Part shown: piece by piece, positions 26,133-35,541 of the stretch
Position numbering within the stretch: position 1 is the first letter of the stretch
Layout of the letters: each line of letters begins with the position of its first letter
Assembly (NCBI GenBank): GCA_013287475.1
Contig: JABDDT010000022.1
Coordinates: forward strand, 1-38,278
From: Bacteroidota bacterium
GTDB taxonomy: Bacteria > Bacteroidota > Bacteroidia > Chitinophagales > Chitinophagaceae
Direction of reading: 5' to 3'
DNA length: 38,278 nucleotides
Translations under genes and position numbers: made by a program
The notes under the pieces: generated by a model
What the model saw: only the letters and a program-made list of their open reading frames with translations
Databases searched by the model: none
Told to the model about the DNA's origin: nothing

Positions 26133-26174
26133 ACCTACATCTCATAGTTCATATCTCATAGTTCATAACCCATA
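26133..26174. repeat. heptamer array C2 (NNNCATA, inverted partner of C1)
   Basis: TCTCATA, GTTCATA, TCTCATA, GTTCATA, ACCCATA in register after a degenerate ACCTACA. These are the reverse complements of the TATGNNN words of C1. It lies 12 bp beyond the DUF6427 gene's stop. Confidence 0.85.
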
Positions 26175-26186
26175 ACCAAATTACGT

Positions 26187-27167
26187 TTATACAAAATAAT
26201 TAATGGCAATGGCTACGCTAAAACAAAGCCAGTGCAGGAGCCCGACTAAAAACCTATTCTGCGGATAATAATAAGCAGCTGAATGAAAAACTGCAAAGGG
26301 AACGGCAGTTACTATCCAGTTCTCGTACGAGTCGGCTTTATTGATAATGATTACAAAGATTGCTGTTACAAGAAAAGCAAGCAACAGGCTCCAGCTTTTC
26401 CTGGCCTGAATAAGCATTTTATTCAGGTTATTCTGAACGTAAATTCCACCAATTATAAAGGGAATTACCAACAGGCTCATGGCTGCAACTACCCAAACAG
26501 ATCCCGGGAAGGTGGGAAAAGTGAAACTAATGTGAGGAATCAGGTTGTTCGAATGTAACTGATGAACAAAATATAGTATCAGAATTAGAAAATAATAAGG
26601 AGAAGTAAATCCAATGAAACCTACGAACCATTCCTGAATTCTAAATGGTCGCATGATAAGCAACGAAAAAAACAATAATAACAAAAATGCAAGAGCGGGG
26701 ATATATAGCAGGGTAGCAAGGCCCAGAAAAACACCGATATTAAATATAGAGGATATCGGATTGGGGCTATTATATAAAGCTACCATCCGGTACCAGCACC
26801 AGATCATAATGGAATTTATCAGGAGCGGGGCCGAGAAATGTCCCAAGTCAGGCAATAATGAAGTCACCAATATATAGCACATGCCAGGAAGATAATTGGC
26901 CTGTGGCAGCATCTTATGATAGTTACAAATGCTGTTAATCAGGGTCGCCTGTGAAAATAAAATGATAAAACTAAGTATCGAATATGGAAGAGCCGCGTGG
27001 CCGAAAAGAGCTCCGAGGACTGTTAATACAAATCGATATAAATAGTTGTCTCCTGCGTGCAATACCGGCAGAAAGGGATGCAGGAAAAGTGAAAACTTCA
27101 GAACTAAAGCGTATAGGAAGAGTATTAAAGCATTGGCGGATGCTTTTTTTTTGAAAATACCAATCAC
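26187..27167 (-). CDS. DUF6427 family integral membrane protein
   Basis: 326 residues with about nine hydrophobic helices spread over the whole length. Motifs such as NALILFLYALVLKF and FRIQEWFVGFIGFTSPYYFL fit the Bacteroidota family DUF6427 (sometimes wrongly labelled beta-carotene monooxygenase). No catalytic residues or function are known. It begins 10 bp after the stop of the upstream secreted-protein gene on the same strand, so the two are probably one operon. Confidence 0.75.
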   Translation of the reverse strand: MIGIFKKKASANALILFLYALVLKFSLFLHPFLPVLHAGDNYLYRFVLTVLGALFGHAALPYSILSFIILFSQATLINSICNYHKMLPQANYLPGMCYILVTSLLPDLGHFSAPLLINSIMIWCWYRMVALYNSPNPISSIFNIGVFLGLATLLYIPALAFLLLLFFSLLIMRPFRIQEWFVGFIGFTSPYYFLILILYFVHQLHSNNLIPHISFTFPTFPGSVWVVAAMSLLVIPFIIGGIYVQNNLNKMLIQARKSWSLLLAFLVTAIFVIIINKADSYENWIVTAVPFAVFHSAAYYYPQNRFLVGLLHWLCFSVAIAINYFV

Positions 27168-27177
27168 CGGAGGGGTT

Positions 27178-28677
27178 TTAAAAATCTATTTTTGCAAAGC
27201 ACAGATAATTCCTGTACTGGCAAGGTATTACAATTTGATTACTCGACACCTGTTTTCCTATGCGGGGCATAAATGTATATCCTTTGTCGAGGTTATGAAA
27301 GGTAGGTAGCCTTGTAATTTTCCCGTCAGCTGATATACTCTGATCCATCAGTAACATAGTTCTTTTATCAACCTGATTGTATAAAAAATGTAATTCTCCT
27401 CCGGTATTCATTGTTTGATAGGAGAGCAGCGCTGAACTTTCATCATCAAACTGACTCTTCGGAATCACATTACTCCATTCCATATTACTATTCTTGTCGA
27501 AAGACAGTACCAAAATACTTTCCGCGCTATACCTGTTAACAGACCCCATCCCATACCGGTTATAGGGTGAATATGGATTATAGTATGGAGAATAATAATC
27601 GATCGGACTCATGGGTCCATACAAATAGTCTGACCTGCTAAATGCAGACCCGCGGCTTGTAGTAAACTCAGATTCTGAAATCACAAGGTATCCCCCATCT
27701 TTCTTGGGTACAATCCTCTTTAAAAAATAGTCATTAAATGCCATCTTCATATTTGATTCGGAGCTTTTGGCGAGAGTCCGCAAATCTTCATTGAAAATGG
27801 TTATGGATTCCTTTAATTTGGAATCGGACGTTTTATCCCAGATCACCGTGTAAATTCCTTCGATATTTCCCCTCCTTTGTGTGTAATAGAACGCCGAAAG
27901 AAGGTATCGCTTATTGTAATTGTCAACCTTAAGCTTTAATTCATCAAGTATGCGGTCGCTGGCACCAACGTCACGAATAGCAAAAGTATCTGCAGCGGGT
28001 CCCTTTATAACAAATGAAACATGGGTCAGGTATTCGCCACTGCCAGTTCGTGCAAAACGTGTAAATACAAGTTGACCTTCGTTGTCCAATTCGAAATTTG
28101 CGAACATGTCAGCATGATCCTGTACCAGCATGGAAATGCGGTGGCGGTCCTGTAACTCGAGCGTTTTATTGAACAGAAAAGAAGTGAAAGTATAGGTTTT
28201 CGGATTTTTAGTATTGATCTTAAGGGCCATAAGCCACTGTTTATCCTCGCTCTCAATATTGGTATATATCTTACCATTATTCGAACCACTAACCTGTGTA
28301 GTATCCAGATCAACCGGTTCGCCCATGGTTCGGGCCTGGCCATCCATTTTATAAGCTGTCAGATGAACGATATTCTTTTTCTGGTATTCACACAGTAAAT
28401 AGAAGAAATCCGGGTATTGTACAAAATCAATGTTCGTATATTTTTCCGGTAAAAAAGGGAGTTGAATCCTCTGAATCAGTTTCATTTCGGTATTGTAAAT
28501 TGAAATGAAACTGGTGGTACGATTATTCTTAAAAATCAGGATATTTCCCTCAATCCGGCCAATGATTTCAAAATCTGTTTTACGCGTATCGTCCTGTTCA
28601 GGTTCGGTATAAACAATGTGTTGGGCTTGGATCAGTATGGGAAGGAATAGCAGCAGGCCGAGTATTCTTAAATTCAT
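27178..28677 (-). CDS. secreted protein of unknown function
   Basis: 499 residues from ATG 28677; this start gives a proper signal peptide (hydrophobic residues 4-16, cleavage near IQA-Q), whereas an earlier in-frame start would bury it. The mature protein is rich in beta-type segments with repeated short hydrophobic strands. Near residue 360-380 there is a tyrosine/proline/asparagine-rich loop (YYSPYYNPYSPYNRYG). No catalytic motif is visible. I do not recognise the family; a beta-propeller-like periplasmic protein is possible. It is transcribed with the DUF6427 gene downstream. Confidence 0.75.
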   Translation of the reverse strand: MNLRILGLLLFLPILIQAQHIVYTEPEQDDTRKTDFEIIGRIEGNILIFKNNRTTSFISIYNTEMKLIQRIQLPFLPEKYTNIDFVQYPDFFYLLCEYQKKNIVHLTAYKMDGQARTMGEPVDLDTTQVSGSNNGKIYTNIESEDKQWLMALKINTKNPKTYTFTSFLFNKTLELQDRHRISMLVQDHADMFANFELDNEGQLVFTRFARTGSGEYLTHVSFVIKGPAADTFAIRDVGASDRILDELKLKVDNYNKRYLLSAFYYTQRRGNIEGIYTVIWDKTSDSKLKESITIFNEDLRTLAKSSESNMKMAFNDYFLKRIVPKKDGGYLVISESEFTTSRGSAFSRSDYLYGPMSPIDYYSPYYNPYSPYNRYGMGSVNRYSAESILVLSFDKNSNMEWSNVIPKSQFDDESSALLSYQTMNTGGELHFLYNQVDKRTMLLMDQSISADGKITRLPTFHNLDKGYTFMPRIGKQVSSNQIVIPCQYRNYLCFAKIDF

Positions 28678-28760
28678 AATAAAACACTTATAGGGATTGG
28701 TTTGAAAGACAAGGTACTCAAAACTCCCTTTAGAATCTGTTAATTTCATCCTATTCCCTA

Positions 28761-28768
28761 TATCTTTG
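28761..28768 (+). promoter_or_regulatory. -7 promoter element for kup
   Basis: TATCTTTG matches the TAnnTTTG consensus. The predicted start gives a leader of about 75 nt before the GTG at 28852. The -33 element is weak. Confidence 0.55.
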
Positions 28769-28851
28769 TGCCGATTGCTTTTTCATGAATGCCATTGTTT
28801 GCCATATAGACAATCCCTGTCCGCTTTGACACCAACTTAACATGCACTGTA

Positions 28852-30813
28852 GTGAGCAAACAAATTGACAAGGTCACAGTAGGCAACCTGGTTATTGCTT
28901 TAGGTATTATTTACGGAGACATCGGAACTTCTCCGCTCTATGTACTCAATGCCATCATCAATGGTCGCGTTATCAGCGAATTATTAATTATTGGAAGTCT
29001 CTCCTGTATTATCTGGACACTTACTCTTCAAACAACAATTAAGTACGTCTGGCTTACCCTGAATGCCGACAACAAAGGAGAAGGTGGAATATTTTCTCTT
29101 TATGCGCTGGTGCGCAGACAACGACGCTGGCTTGTGTTACCTGCCATGATCGGGGGCGCCGCACTTCTTGCCGACGGAATGATCACACCTCCCATCTCTG
29201 TTACATCAGCCATTGAAGGTCTCAGGCAATTACCCAGTCTGAATTATATTCCACAGGATACGATTGTTTATATCGTGTTGGGAATCATGCTGATTCTTTT
29301 TTTCCTTCAGCAATTTGGCACAGATTCCATTGGAAAACTATTCGGACCCATTATGCTATTATGGTTTGGAATGATGGCTGTTTTAGGATCGGGACATCTA
29401 CTGGATGATCTCCATATTTTCAAAGCCCTGAGTCCTGTATATGCTATTGAGATATTGACTATATATCCCAAAGGATTCTGGTTACTGGGTGCTGTATTTC
29501 TTTGTACAACCGGAGCTGAGGCTCTTTATTCAGACCTGGGACATTGCGGCAAAAGTAATATCCGCATATCCTGGATTTATGTGAAAACCTGTCTTATTTT
29601 AAATTATCTCGGCCAAGGTGCATGGCTCCTGCATAACCAGATGGGCAAAGTATTCGATACAGCCCATAATAGTGTATTTTTCAGTATCATGCCTGACTGG
29701 TTCCTGATTCCGGGTATCCTGATTGCGACCGCGGCAGCCATTATCGCCAGCCAGGCTCTGATCAGCGGATCCTTCACGCTGATAAGTGAAGCTATGCGGC
29801 TGAACCTTTGGCCCAAGTTCCGTATCAGTTATCCCACAGAACAGAAAGGACAATTGTATATTCCGGCCATTAATTTTCTTTTATTTGTCGGATGTTGCGG
29901 CATTACCATTTATTTCCGTTCTTCTTCTCATATGGAAGCCGCATACGGACTGGCCATCACGTTATGCATGCTGGCAACTTCCATTTTATTTTCCAACTTT
30001 CTCATATCCCGACGTGTCCCAACGGCATTAATCTATCTGTATCTGACCGTATACCTGATTATAGAATTCAGTTTCCTTTTTGCAAATCTTGAAAAATTTC
30101 CTCATGGTGGTTTCGTAACTCTGATTGTAGGAGGGGCTTTATTCGGGGTCATGTATGTATGGTACCGCTCACGAAAAATTAAAAATCGTTATGTTGAATT
30201 CGTTCGATTGGAAAATTATATTCCGCAGATCCAGGAGCTGAGTACAGACCGCAGTGTTCCAAAATTCGCTACGCATCTGATGTATATGACGAGTGCGAAT
30301 AACCCCAAGGAAATTGAACATAAAATAATTTATTCAATACTAAATAAAAAACCCAAACGCGCAGATATCTACTGGTTCGTTCATATAGATACACTGGATG
30401 AACCATATATTTCTGAATACTCGGTAACGCATATTATTCCCAATGACATCATTCGTGTGGAATTCAGGCTTGGTTTCAGGATTGAACCCAGAATTAATCT
30501 GATGATCCGGAAAGTAGTGGAGGACCTTGTAAAAAACAGGGAAGTCAATATTACCAGCAGGTACGAATCGCTGGAAAGAAATAATGTTGTCGGTGATTTT
30601 CAGGTGGTAGTAATGGAGAAATACCTGAGCCAGGATAATGAACTCTCATTTTTCGAAAGAGTAATCATGAAATTATATTTCTGGCTGAAAGAAGCCAGTT
30701 TATCTGAGGAAAGGGGATTCGGACTGGATCCGTCCAATGTCCTTATTGAGAAATTCCCACTGATAGTTTCACCCTTGCCTGATTTAAGTTTAAAAAGAAT
30801 TGGAGAAAACTAA
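28852..30813 (+). CDS. kup: KUP-family potassium uptake protein
   Basis: 653 residues. The N-terminus ALGIIYGDIGTSPLYVL is the KUP/HAK/KT signature; NADNKGEGGIFSLYALVRR and GAALLADGMITPPISV follow. About twelve membrane helices cover residues 10-440, then a cytosolic C-terminal domain of about 200 residues. It is an inner-membrane K+ (H+-coupled) importer. The start is a GTG at 28852; a nearby ATG (28842) is out of frame. It is a single-gene unit with its own -7 element upstream, and converges with the FkbM gene across hairpin-forming repeats. Confidence 0.95.
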   Translation: MSKQIDKVTVGNLVIALGIIYGDIGTSPLYVLNAIINGRVISELLIIGSLSCIIWTLTLQTTIKYVWLTLNADNKGEGGIFSLYALVRRQRRWLVLPAMIGGAALLADGMITPPISVTSAIEGLRQLPSLNYIPQDTIVYIVLGIMLILFFLQQFGTDSIGKLFGPIMLLWFGMMAVLGSGHLLDDLHIFKALSPVYAIEILTIYPKGFWLLGAVFLCTTGAEALYSDLGHCGKSNIRISWIYVKTCLILNYLGQGAWLLHNQMGKVFDTAHNSVFFSIMPDWFLIPGILIATAAAIIASQALISGSFTLISEAMRLNLWPKFRISYPTEQKGQLYIPAINFLLFVGCCGITIYFRSSSHMEAAYGLAITLCMLATSILFSNFLISRRVPTALIYLYLTVYLIIEFSFLFANLEKFPHGGFVTLIVGGALFGVMYVWYRSRKIKNRYVEFVRLENYIPQIQELSTDRSVPKFATHLMYMTSANNPKEIEHKIIYSILNKKPKRADIYWFVHIDTLDEPYISEYSVTHIIPNDIIRVEFRLGFRIEPRINLMIRKVVEDLVKNREVNITSRYESLERNNVVGDFQVVVMEKYLSQDNELSFFERVIMKLYFWLKEASLSEERGFGLDPSNVLIEKFPLIVSPLPDLSLKRIGEN

Positions 30814-30893
30814 TACTACAATATTTTTAAATTCTTAACGAAACAGGAAAGGCTGATTTTCACAATGTGGAAAACGTGAAATTGTGGAGATCT

Positions 30894-30946
30894 AGAATGT
30901 AAGAATGAAATTAAAAATTAAATTATAAATTTCATTCCTCCATTCT
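30894..30946. repeat. imperfect inverted repeat of GAATG/CATTC words
   Basis: Two 19-nt arms (30894-30912 and 30928-30946) match at 17 of 19 positions as reverse complements around a 15-nt AT loop. Within the arms GAATG or CATTC recurs every 8 nt. It lies at the kup/FkbM convergent junction. Confidence 0.6.
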
Positions 30947-30951
30947 AACAT

Positions 30952-30972
30952 AATAATTGCTCTGCAATTATT
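30952..30972. terminator. bidirectional hairpin between kup and the FkbM gene
   Basis: AATAATTGC and GCAATTATT form a perfect 9-bp stem around a TCT loop. The position 20 bp from the FkbM stop suits termination, but the stem is AT-rich and no long T-tract follows. Confidence 0.5.
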
Positions 30973-30992
30973 TACAATCCCACATTTCTACA

Positions 30993-31769
30993 TTATGAAA
31001 TCAGGTGGGATAAATTTTGTAAACGTCTTTCAGGTATAAAGTAGTGATTGTGTGATACCGGGGCAACTGTACTTTCAGGTGAGAAGGATCTTAATTTTTT
31101 ATTTTCCAGGTAATACATCTTATAATTAAACGGTGAAAAAAGATCCAGCAATCTTTTTCTTTCCTGGGGATCTCCGAGCTCACATAGGATCACGGGGCGG
31201 TGTTTATCTATGATTTCAACGAAAGACTGAAATACAGCCAGTTCCAGACCTTCAACATCACATTTTATAAAATCCACCCTGGATAAATCGCAAAATATCT
31301 CATCACCCGTTACATTTTTAACTTTCTCAGATTCCACATATTCAAGAAAAGTACTGGTTCGAATCACTCTTGCATAAGCGAATTTTTTGACTTTATTCAC
31401 TCTGGGAATGCCCATTTCTACAAAGGCTTCTCCTCCACCCATCGCATATTGAAAGAGGGTGATATTCCCGTTTTTAATATTTGATACTAAAACTTTCAGG
31501 GTATTGAAGAATTTAGTCATCGGTTCAATCGCAAATACATGTCCGTGATTCCCGGCCAGGCGACTCATTTCAACTGTAAAATATCCGAGATGCGCACCAA
31601 TGTCAATGCAATAGTCCCCCTGATTGATAATATTTTTCAAAAAATAAATATCCTGGTAATCCACACTCAAACGGCCGGTTTTATATAATTTCTGAAATGA
31701 ATTGGCCAACAGCCGTAAATAACGTTTTTCACCCAGCGCATAAAGAAGAAATTTTCTGATAATACTCAT
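30993..31769 (-). CDS. FkbM family methyltransferase
   Basis: 258 residues from ATG 31769 (a TTG codon just before it is in frame). Methyltransf_21 motifs: YCIDIGAHLGYFTVEMSRLA is SAM motif I, VFAIEPMT is motif II, and VDFIKCDVEGLELAVFQSF is the conserved motif of the FkbM family. Such enzymes O-methylate sugars or other hydroxyl groups, often in polysaccharide or glycolipid synthesis. No glycosyltransferases are adjacent, so the acceptor is unknown. A TACCTTTG -7 element lies 17 bp upstream. Confidence 0.88.
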   Translation of the reverse strand: MSIIRKFLLYALGEKRYLRLLANSFQKLYKTGRLSVDYQDIYFLKNIINQGDYCIDIGAHLGYFTVEMSRLAGNHGHVFAIEPMTKFFNTLKVLVSNIKNGNITLFQYAMGGGEAFVEMGIPRVNKVKKFAYARVIRTSTFLEYVESEKVKNVTGDEIFCDLSRVDFIKCDVEGLELAVFQSFVEIIDKHRPVILCELGDPQERKRLLDLFSPFNYKMYYLENKKLRSFSPESTVAPVSHNHYFIPERRLQNLSHLIS

Positions 31770-31785
31770 CAAAAGAAATTATTTG

Positions 31786-31793
31786 CAAAGGTA
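31786..31793 (-). promoter_or_regulatory. -7 promoter element for the FkbM gene
   Basis: TACCTTTG on the minus strand, identical to the element before purQ and a full TAnnTTTG match. The leader would be about 10 nt. Confidence 0.6.
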
Positions 31794-31809
31794 TGTTATA
31801 CGCTTTAGG

Positions 31810-31877
31810 AAAGTATGGGAGTATGGCACTATAAAAGTGTGAGAGTGTGAGAGTGTGAGAGTGTGAGGGTGTGAGGG
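31810..31877. repeat. 8-nt word arrays (AGTATGGG and AGTGTGAG)
   Basis: First GAAAGTATGGG with AGTATGGC (the word found inverted at 15240-15271), then five in-register 8-nt units of the AGTGTGAG type, the last GGTGTGAG. It lies between the FtsX permease stop (31891) and the FkbM promoter region. Confidence 0.75.
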
Positions 31878-31890
31878 CAATTCAGGTCTC

Positions 31891-34329
31891 TTATTCGGAC
31901 CGCAGGCTTTTTACCTGATTGCCGATCGCCGCTCTGATTGCCTGAAAACTGACGGTAACGAGTGCTATTAATATCGCAAGAAAACCAGTGATTGCAAATA
32001 TCCACCAGCTGACGGGAGTTCTGTAAGCAAAACCCTCTAACCATTTATTCATAAAATACCATCCGATCGGAGCGGCAACAACTATGGCTACTAAAACCAT
32101 TCTGATAAAATCTTTGGACAATAATCTTACAATGCTGATTACTGAAGCGCCAAGCACTTTTCTTACACCTATTTCTTTAAAGCGTTGTTCAGCGGCAAAT
32201 GCAGACAAACCAAATAATCCAAGGCAGGCAATCAGGATTGCAATCACTGTAAAGCTCCAGACAATTCCGGATGCCCGCTGGTCTTTTTCATAATTCTTTT
32301 GAAAATCTTTGTCAAGAAATGAATATACAAATGGCATTCCGGGATTGATTCTACTCCAGGATGTTGCAATTCCCTGTAAGATGCCGGCATAATTTTTTGT
32401 TGAAATATTGGCTATTACGTAGGCATGCTTATTCCCCATCAAAGTATTAAATGCAAAAGGTTTAATTCTATTATACAGGCTTTCATAATTAAAATTTCTA
32501 ACGACTCCTATGATTTGCATTGTATTGTGACTTCCCTGGAAATCAAAATAAATTTTCCTGCCGATTGCAGTTTTTACCGGATATCCCAAGTCCCGCAGAG
32601 CAGTTTCATTTAGTACGATATTGTTAGAATCTGCAGTAAATTCTTTTGAAAATCCCGTGCCTGCAATTACTTTCAATCCCAAAGTTTCGAAATAGTCGTT
32701 ATCAATATTGGCCAGTTTAATATCTATCGCTTCTTTTACGGATTTTCCCTCAGCATAAAAAACCATATCATCTACACTTGAAATACCGGGATATGTGGAT
32801 CCACTGGTAACATTCTTCACCCCTGGTTTTTTCAACAACTCAGTTTTCAATACCTCGTAATTTTTAATGACAGACGGACTCTGTAAAGGCAAAATGAGTT
32901 GCTGGTTCTTATTAAATCCAAGTTGCTGGCTATCCATATATTGCAATTGCCTTTGTATTATTATAACTCCCAGAATAAGGCAAATAGAAATAACAAACTG
33001 AAATACAACAAGACCCTTACGAATCGCGGCACCTGAAAAATTATTCAGCAATTTTCCCTTTAGAACCGTTATGGGTCTGAATGAGGAAAGATAAAATGCA
33101 GGATAGACTCCCGACAATAATCCGGTTCCTGCAGTGAGTAAAATAATCCAAACCCAGATACTCGACTGATCAAAAAGCGTAATATTCTTTTGAGTGAGAT
33201 TGTTAAATAAGGGTAATATTAAATAAGCAATTATCAACGCTGTCAACAATGCAAGACAACTCATCAAAATTGATTCACCCAGAAATTGATATACCAGTGA
33301 TTTTCTTTCCGCTCCAAGTACTTTTCTTACACCGACTTCTTTTGCCCGTTTTAAGGAACGGGCAGTTGAAAGATTCATAAAATTAATGCAGGCTATCAGC
33401 AAAACAAATAAAGCGATGCTTCCGAGAATATACAAATATGTAATATTTCCGTTTGGAGCAATTTCATTGTCCAAATCGGAATGAAGATAGATATCAGGTA
33501 CTGGTTGAATAAATAATTGTCTGAGAATTCCTAATTCTTTCTGATCTTTTCCTCCTCTGCGATCGATGAATGCCTGCAGCTTTCCTTCAAAATTCCCAGC
33601 GTTTACACCTTCTTTTAATTTCACGTAAGTATGAAAAATATTGTTAGTGGCCCAGTTTGTTTGAATTTGGACCCAGGTACCCACATCCCCGTTCTTCATG
33701 GAGAGGAAGAAATGGGCTGGTATGTGAGATTTTATTTTTGAATCATCAAAAACTCCTTTAACTGTATAAATGAAATCGCCATATGGTAATCCAACAGTGA
33801 TTGATTTATTTACTGGGTTTTCATTTCCAAATATTTTACGGGCTATCTGGTTTGAAATTACAATACTGTTGGGCTCATTCAGTGCAGTTTGAGAATTTCC
33901 AAAAATAAAGTCATATGTGAAAATCTGGAAAAATGTAGAGTCTACATAATATCCATTGCTTTCATAAAATGATTTTTTATCGTTCCCATGTTCATATTTC
34001 AGGAGCATTTTATCCAATGAGGGAAATTTGAGCAGCCTGGTTGATTGTTCTACTTCAGGCATATCTGATTTAAGTCCCCAGGCTATGGGTGCAGAAGTCG
34101 ATGCCCAGGATTTATCTTCAGGGTTAACTTTTTTAACTGCTTTATATGCAATCCTGAATATGCGATCGGCATTTTTGATCTGCTTATCATATCCCAGTTC
34201 ACTAAAAATGTATTGTATCATCAACACGCAGGTAGCCAGACCCACAGCTAAACCAAGAATATTTATAAAAGAAAAAGCTTTATTTCTGGTCAGATTTCTA
34301 TAAGCAATTTTAAAATAGTTCTTCAGCAT
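31891..34329 (-). CDS. ABC transporter permease, MacB/FtsX type, orphan
   Basis: 812 residues with the duplicated FtsX layout. An N-terminal helix (NILGLAVGLATCVLMIQYIF) leads into a MacB-like periplasmic domain (about residues 45-270), then three helices with ARSLKRAKEVGVRKVLGAER. A second helix and periplasmic domain (about residues 420-660) follow, then a second three-helix module with AEQRFKEIGVRKVLGASVIS. The two EVGVRKVLGA/EIGVRKVLGA motifs mark the coupling helices for an ATPase, but none is adjacent. These proteins are abundant in Bacteroidota and thought to extrude lipophilic compounds or transmit mechanical force. The transported substrate is unknown. Confidence 0.88.
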   Translation of the reverse strand: MLKNYFKIAYRNLTRNKAFSFINILGLAVGLATCVLMIQYIFSELGYDKQIKNADRIFRIAYKAVKKVNPEDKSWASTSAPIAWGLKSDMPEVEQSTRLLKFPSLDKMLLKYEHGNDKKSFYESNGYYVDSTFFQIFTYDFIFGNSQTALNEPNSIVISNQIARKIFGNENPVNKSITVGLPYGDFIYTVKGVFDDSKIKSHIPAHFFLSMKNGDVGTWVQIQTNWATNNIFHTYVKLKEGVNAGNFEGKLQAFIDRRGGKDQKELGILRQLFIQPVPDIYLHSDLDNEIAPNGNITYLYILGSIALFVLLIACINFMNLSTARSLKRAKEVGVRKVLGAERKSLVYQFLGESILMSCLALLTALIIAYLILPLFNNLTQKNITLFDQSSIWVWIILLTAGTGLLSGVYPAFYLSSFRPITVLKGKLLNNFSGAAIRKGLVVFQFVISICLILGVIIIQRQLQYMDSQQLGFNKNQQLILPLQSPSVIKNYEVLKTELLKKPGVKNVTSGSTYPGISSVDDMVFYAEGKSVKEAIDIKLANIDNDYFETLGLKVIAGTGFSKEFTADSNNIVLNETALRDLGYPVKTAIGRKIYFDFQGSHNTMQIIGVVRNFNYESLYNRIKPFAFNTLMGNKHAYVIANISTKNYAGILQGIATSWSRINPGMPFVYSFLDKDFQKNYEKDQRASGIVWSFTVIAILIACLGLFGLSAFAAEQRFKEIGVRKVLGASVISIVRLLSKDFIRMVLVAIVVAAPIGWYFMNKWLEGFAYRTPVSWWIFAITGFLAILIALVTVSFQAIRAAIGNQVKSLRSE

Positions 34330-34457
34330 GATGAATATTTTTTGGAATTTCTTTTTAAGTGGCTAAAGGAATGCCAGTAATCCAAAATGTTCTTTTTCAA
34401 TAATTTAAACGAGTATCCTTATTTGTGATGTCCGGTTTTGATACGCTCACTGTTCGT

Positions 34458-35372
34458 TTAAATTTCCTCCATCGAAACCTTTTCTTTACCTACTCTCAGC
34501 TTATATTCCACGCCACATTTCAGGGCAAAATTATCTTTTACATGACCGACCGGAAATCCGTAACAAACCGGAAAGTCATATTCTGCAAGTACATCGCGGA
34601 TTATTTCATAAGCATCCTGTCCGAAAGGCCTTTCTGTATCTTTCATATCTGTAAAACTTCCAATCACGAGCGCTGCAGGTTTATTGAATTTTCCGGCTCT
34701 CTTTAACTGATGAAGCATCCGGTCTACATTGTATAAATATTCCCCTATATCTTCAATAAAAAGGATGAGGTTCTTGGTTTTAAAATCCGATGGGCCTCCT
34801 ACGGTATGCGCAAGTAAAGTAAGATTGCCACCCATAAGCACTGCTTCCACATCTCCTCTCCGGTTAAAAGGATGCGGTTCACAGAAAAATTGCAACTTTT
34901 TACCTGTCAGGAGATCCCGAATGGAATGTATAAATGGATCATCAGGTCCCGTATCAAGAAAAGCACCGGCCATTGCTGTGTGCCCGGTAGCAATTTCATA
35001 ATTTGAATATATATGTGCGTGCAATAAAGTGATATCACTATAGCCCAGGATCCATTTAGGTGATTTACGGAATCTCTTAAAACTGATCTTTTCAATAATT
35101 CTGCTCAATCCATATCCTCCCCTCCCAAATAAAATCGCCGCTACTTCATCATCATCCAGCATTTCCTGCAGATCCTCCAGTCTTTCCGCATCAGTACCTG
35201 AAAAATAATTGGAAGAAGTGCCACCGACTGTTTTTCCGATCTTAACCCGGAAGCCCCATGATGTCAAAGTATTTACACAGGGTACAATTCTTTCGGCAGA
35301 CATAAAACCGGCGGGGCAAACAATGCCGATGGTGTCGCCACTTTTTAAGTAAGGAGGGGTTGTATTTGACAT
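34458..35372 (-). CDS. LD-carboxypeptidase (peptidase S66), cytosolic paralogue
   Basis: 304 residues, no signal peptide. It opens SGDTIGIVCPAGFM, a conserved S66 start. GYSDIT (about residue 110) holds the nucleophilic serine; the catalytic glutamate is in the FIEDIGEYLYNVDRML segment and the histidine in PVGHV. It cleaves the L,D-bond that releases D-alanine from the tetrapeptide of murein, in cell-wall recycling. It is closely similar to the gene upstream on the same strand, from which an inverted pair of AAAGCNN arrays separates it. Confidence 0.9.
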   Translation of the reverse strand: MSNTTPPYLKSGDTIGIVCPAGFMSAERIVPCVNTLTSWGFRVKIGKTVGGTSSNYFSGTDAERLEDLQEMLDDDEVAAILFGRGGYGLSRIIEKISFKRFRKSPKWILGYSDITLLHAHIYSNYEIATGHTAMAGAFLDTGPDDPFIHSIRDLLTGKKLQFFCEPHPFNRRGDVEAVLMGGNLTLLAHTVGGPSDFKTKNLILFIEDIGEYLYNVDRMLHQLKRAGKFNKPAALVIGSFTDMKDTERPFGQDAYEIIRDVLAEYDFPVCYGFPVGHVKDNFALKCGVEYKLRVGKEKVSMEEI

Positions 35373-35385
35373 GGTTGACCTTTTT

Positions 35386-35434
35386 AAAGCCTAAAGCTTA
35401 AAGCCCAAAGCCCAAAGCCTAAAGCCGAAAGCCT
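35386..35434. repeat. heptamer array B2 (AAAGCNN, 7 units)
   Basis: AAAGCCT, AAAGCTT, AAAGCCC twice, AAAGCCT, AAAGCCG, AAAGCCT in register, between the LD-carboxypeptidase start and a 100-bp spacer. It is the inverted partner of B3. Confidence 0.92.
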
Positions 35435-35541
35435 AAAACTAGATTGGAAATAATAAAAATTGAATGTGATTCAAATCTGATTTTTATAATTCAAACTTAT
35501 AATATTCATTATTCAGGATTCTAAACAACCACTAAAGTTTT

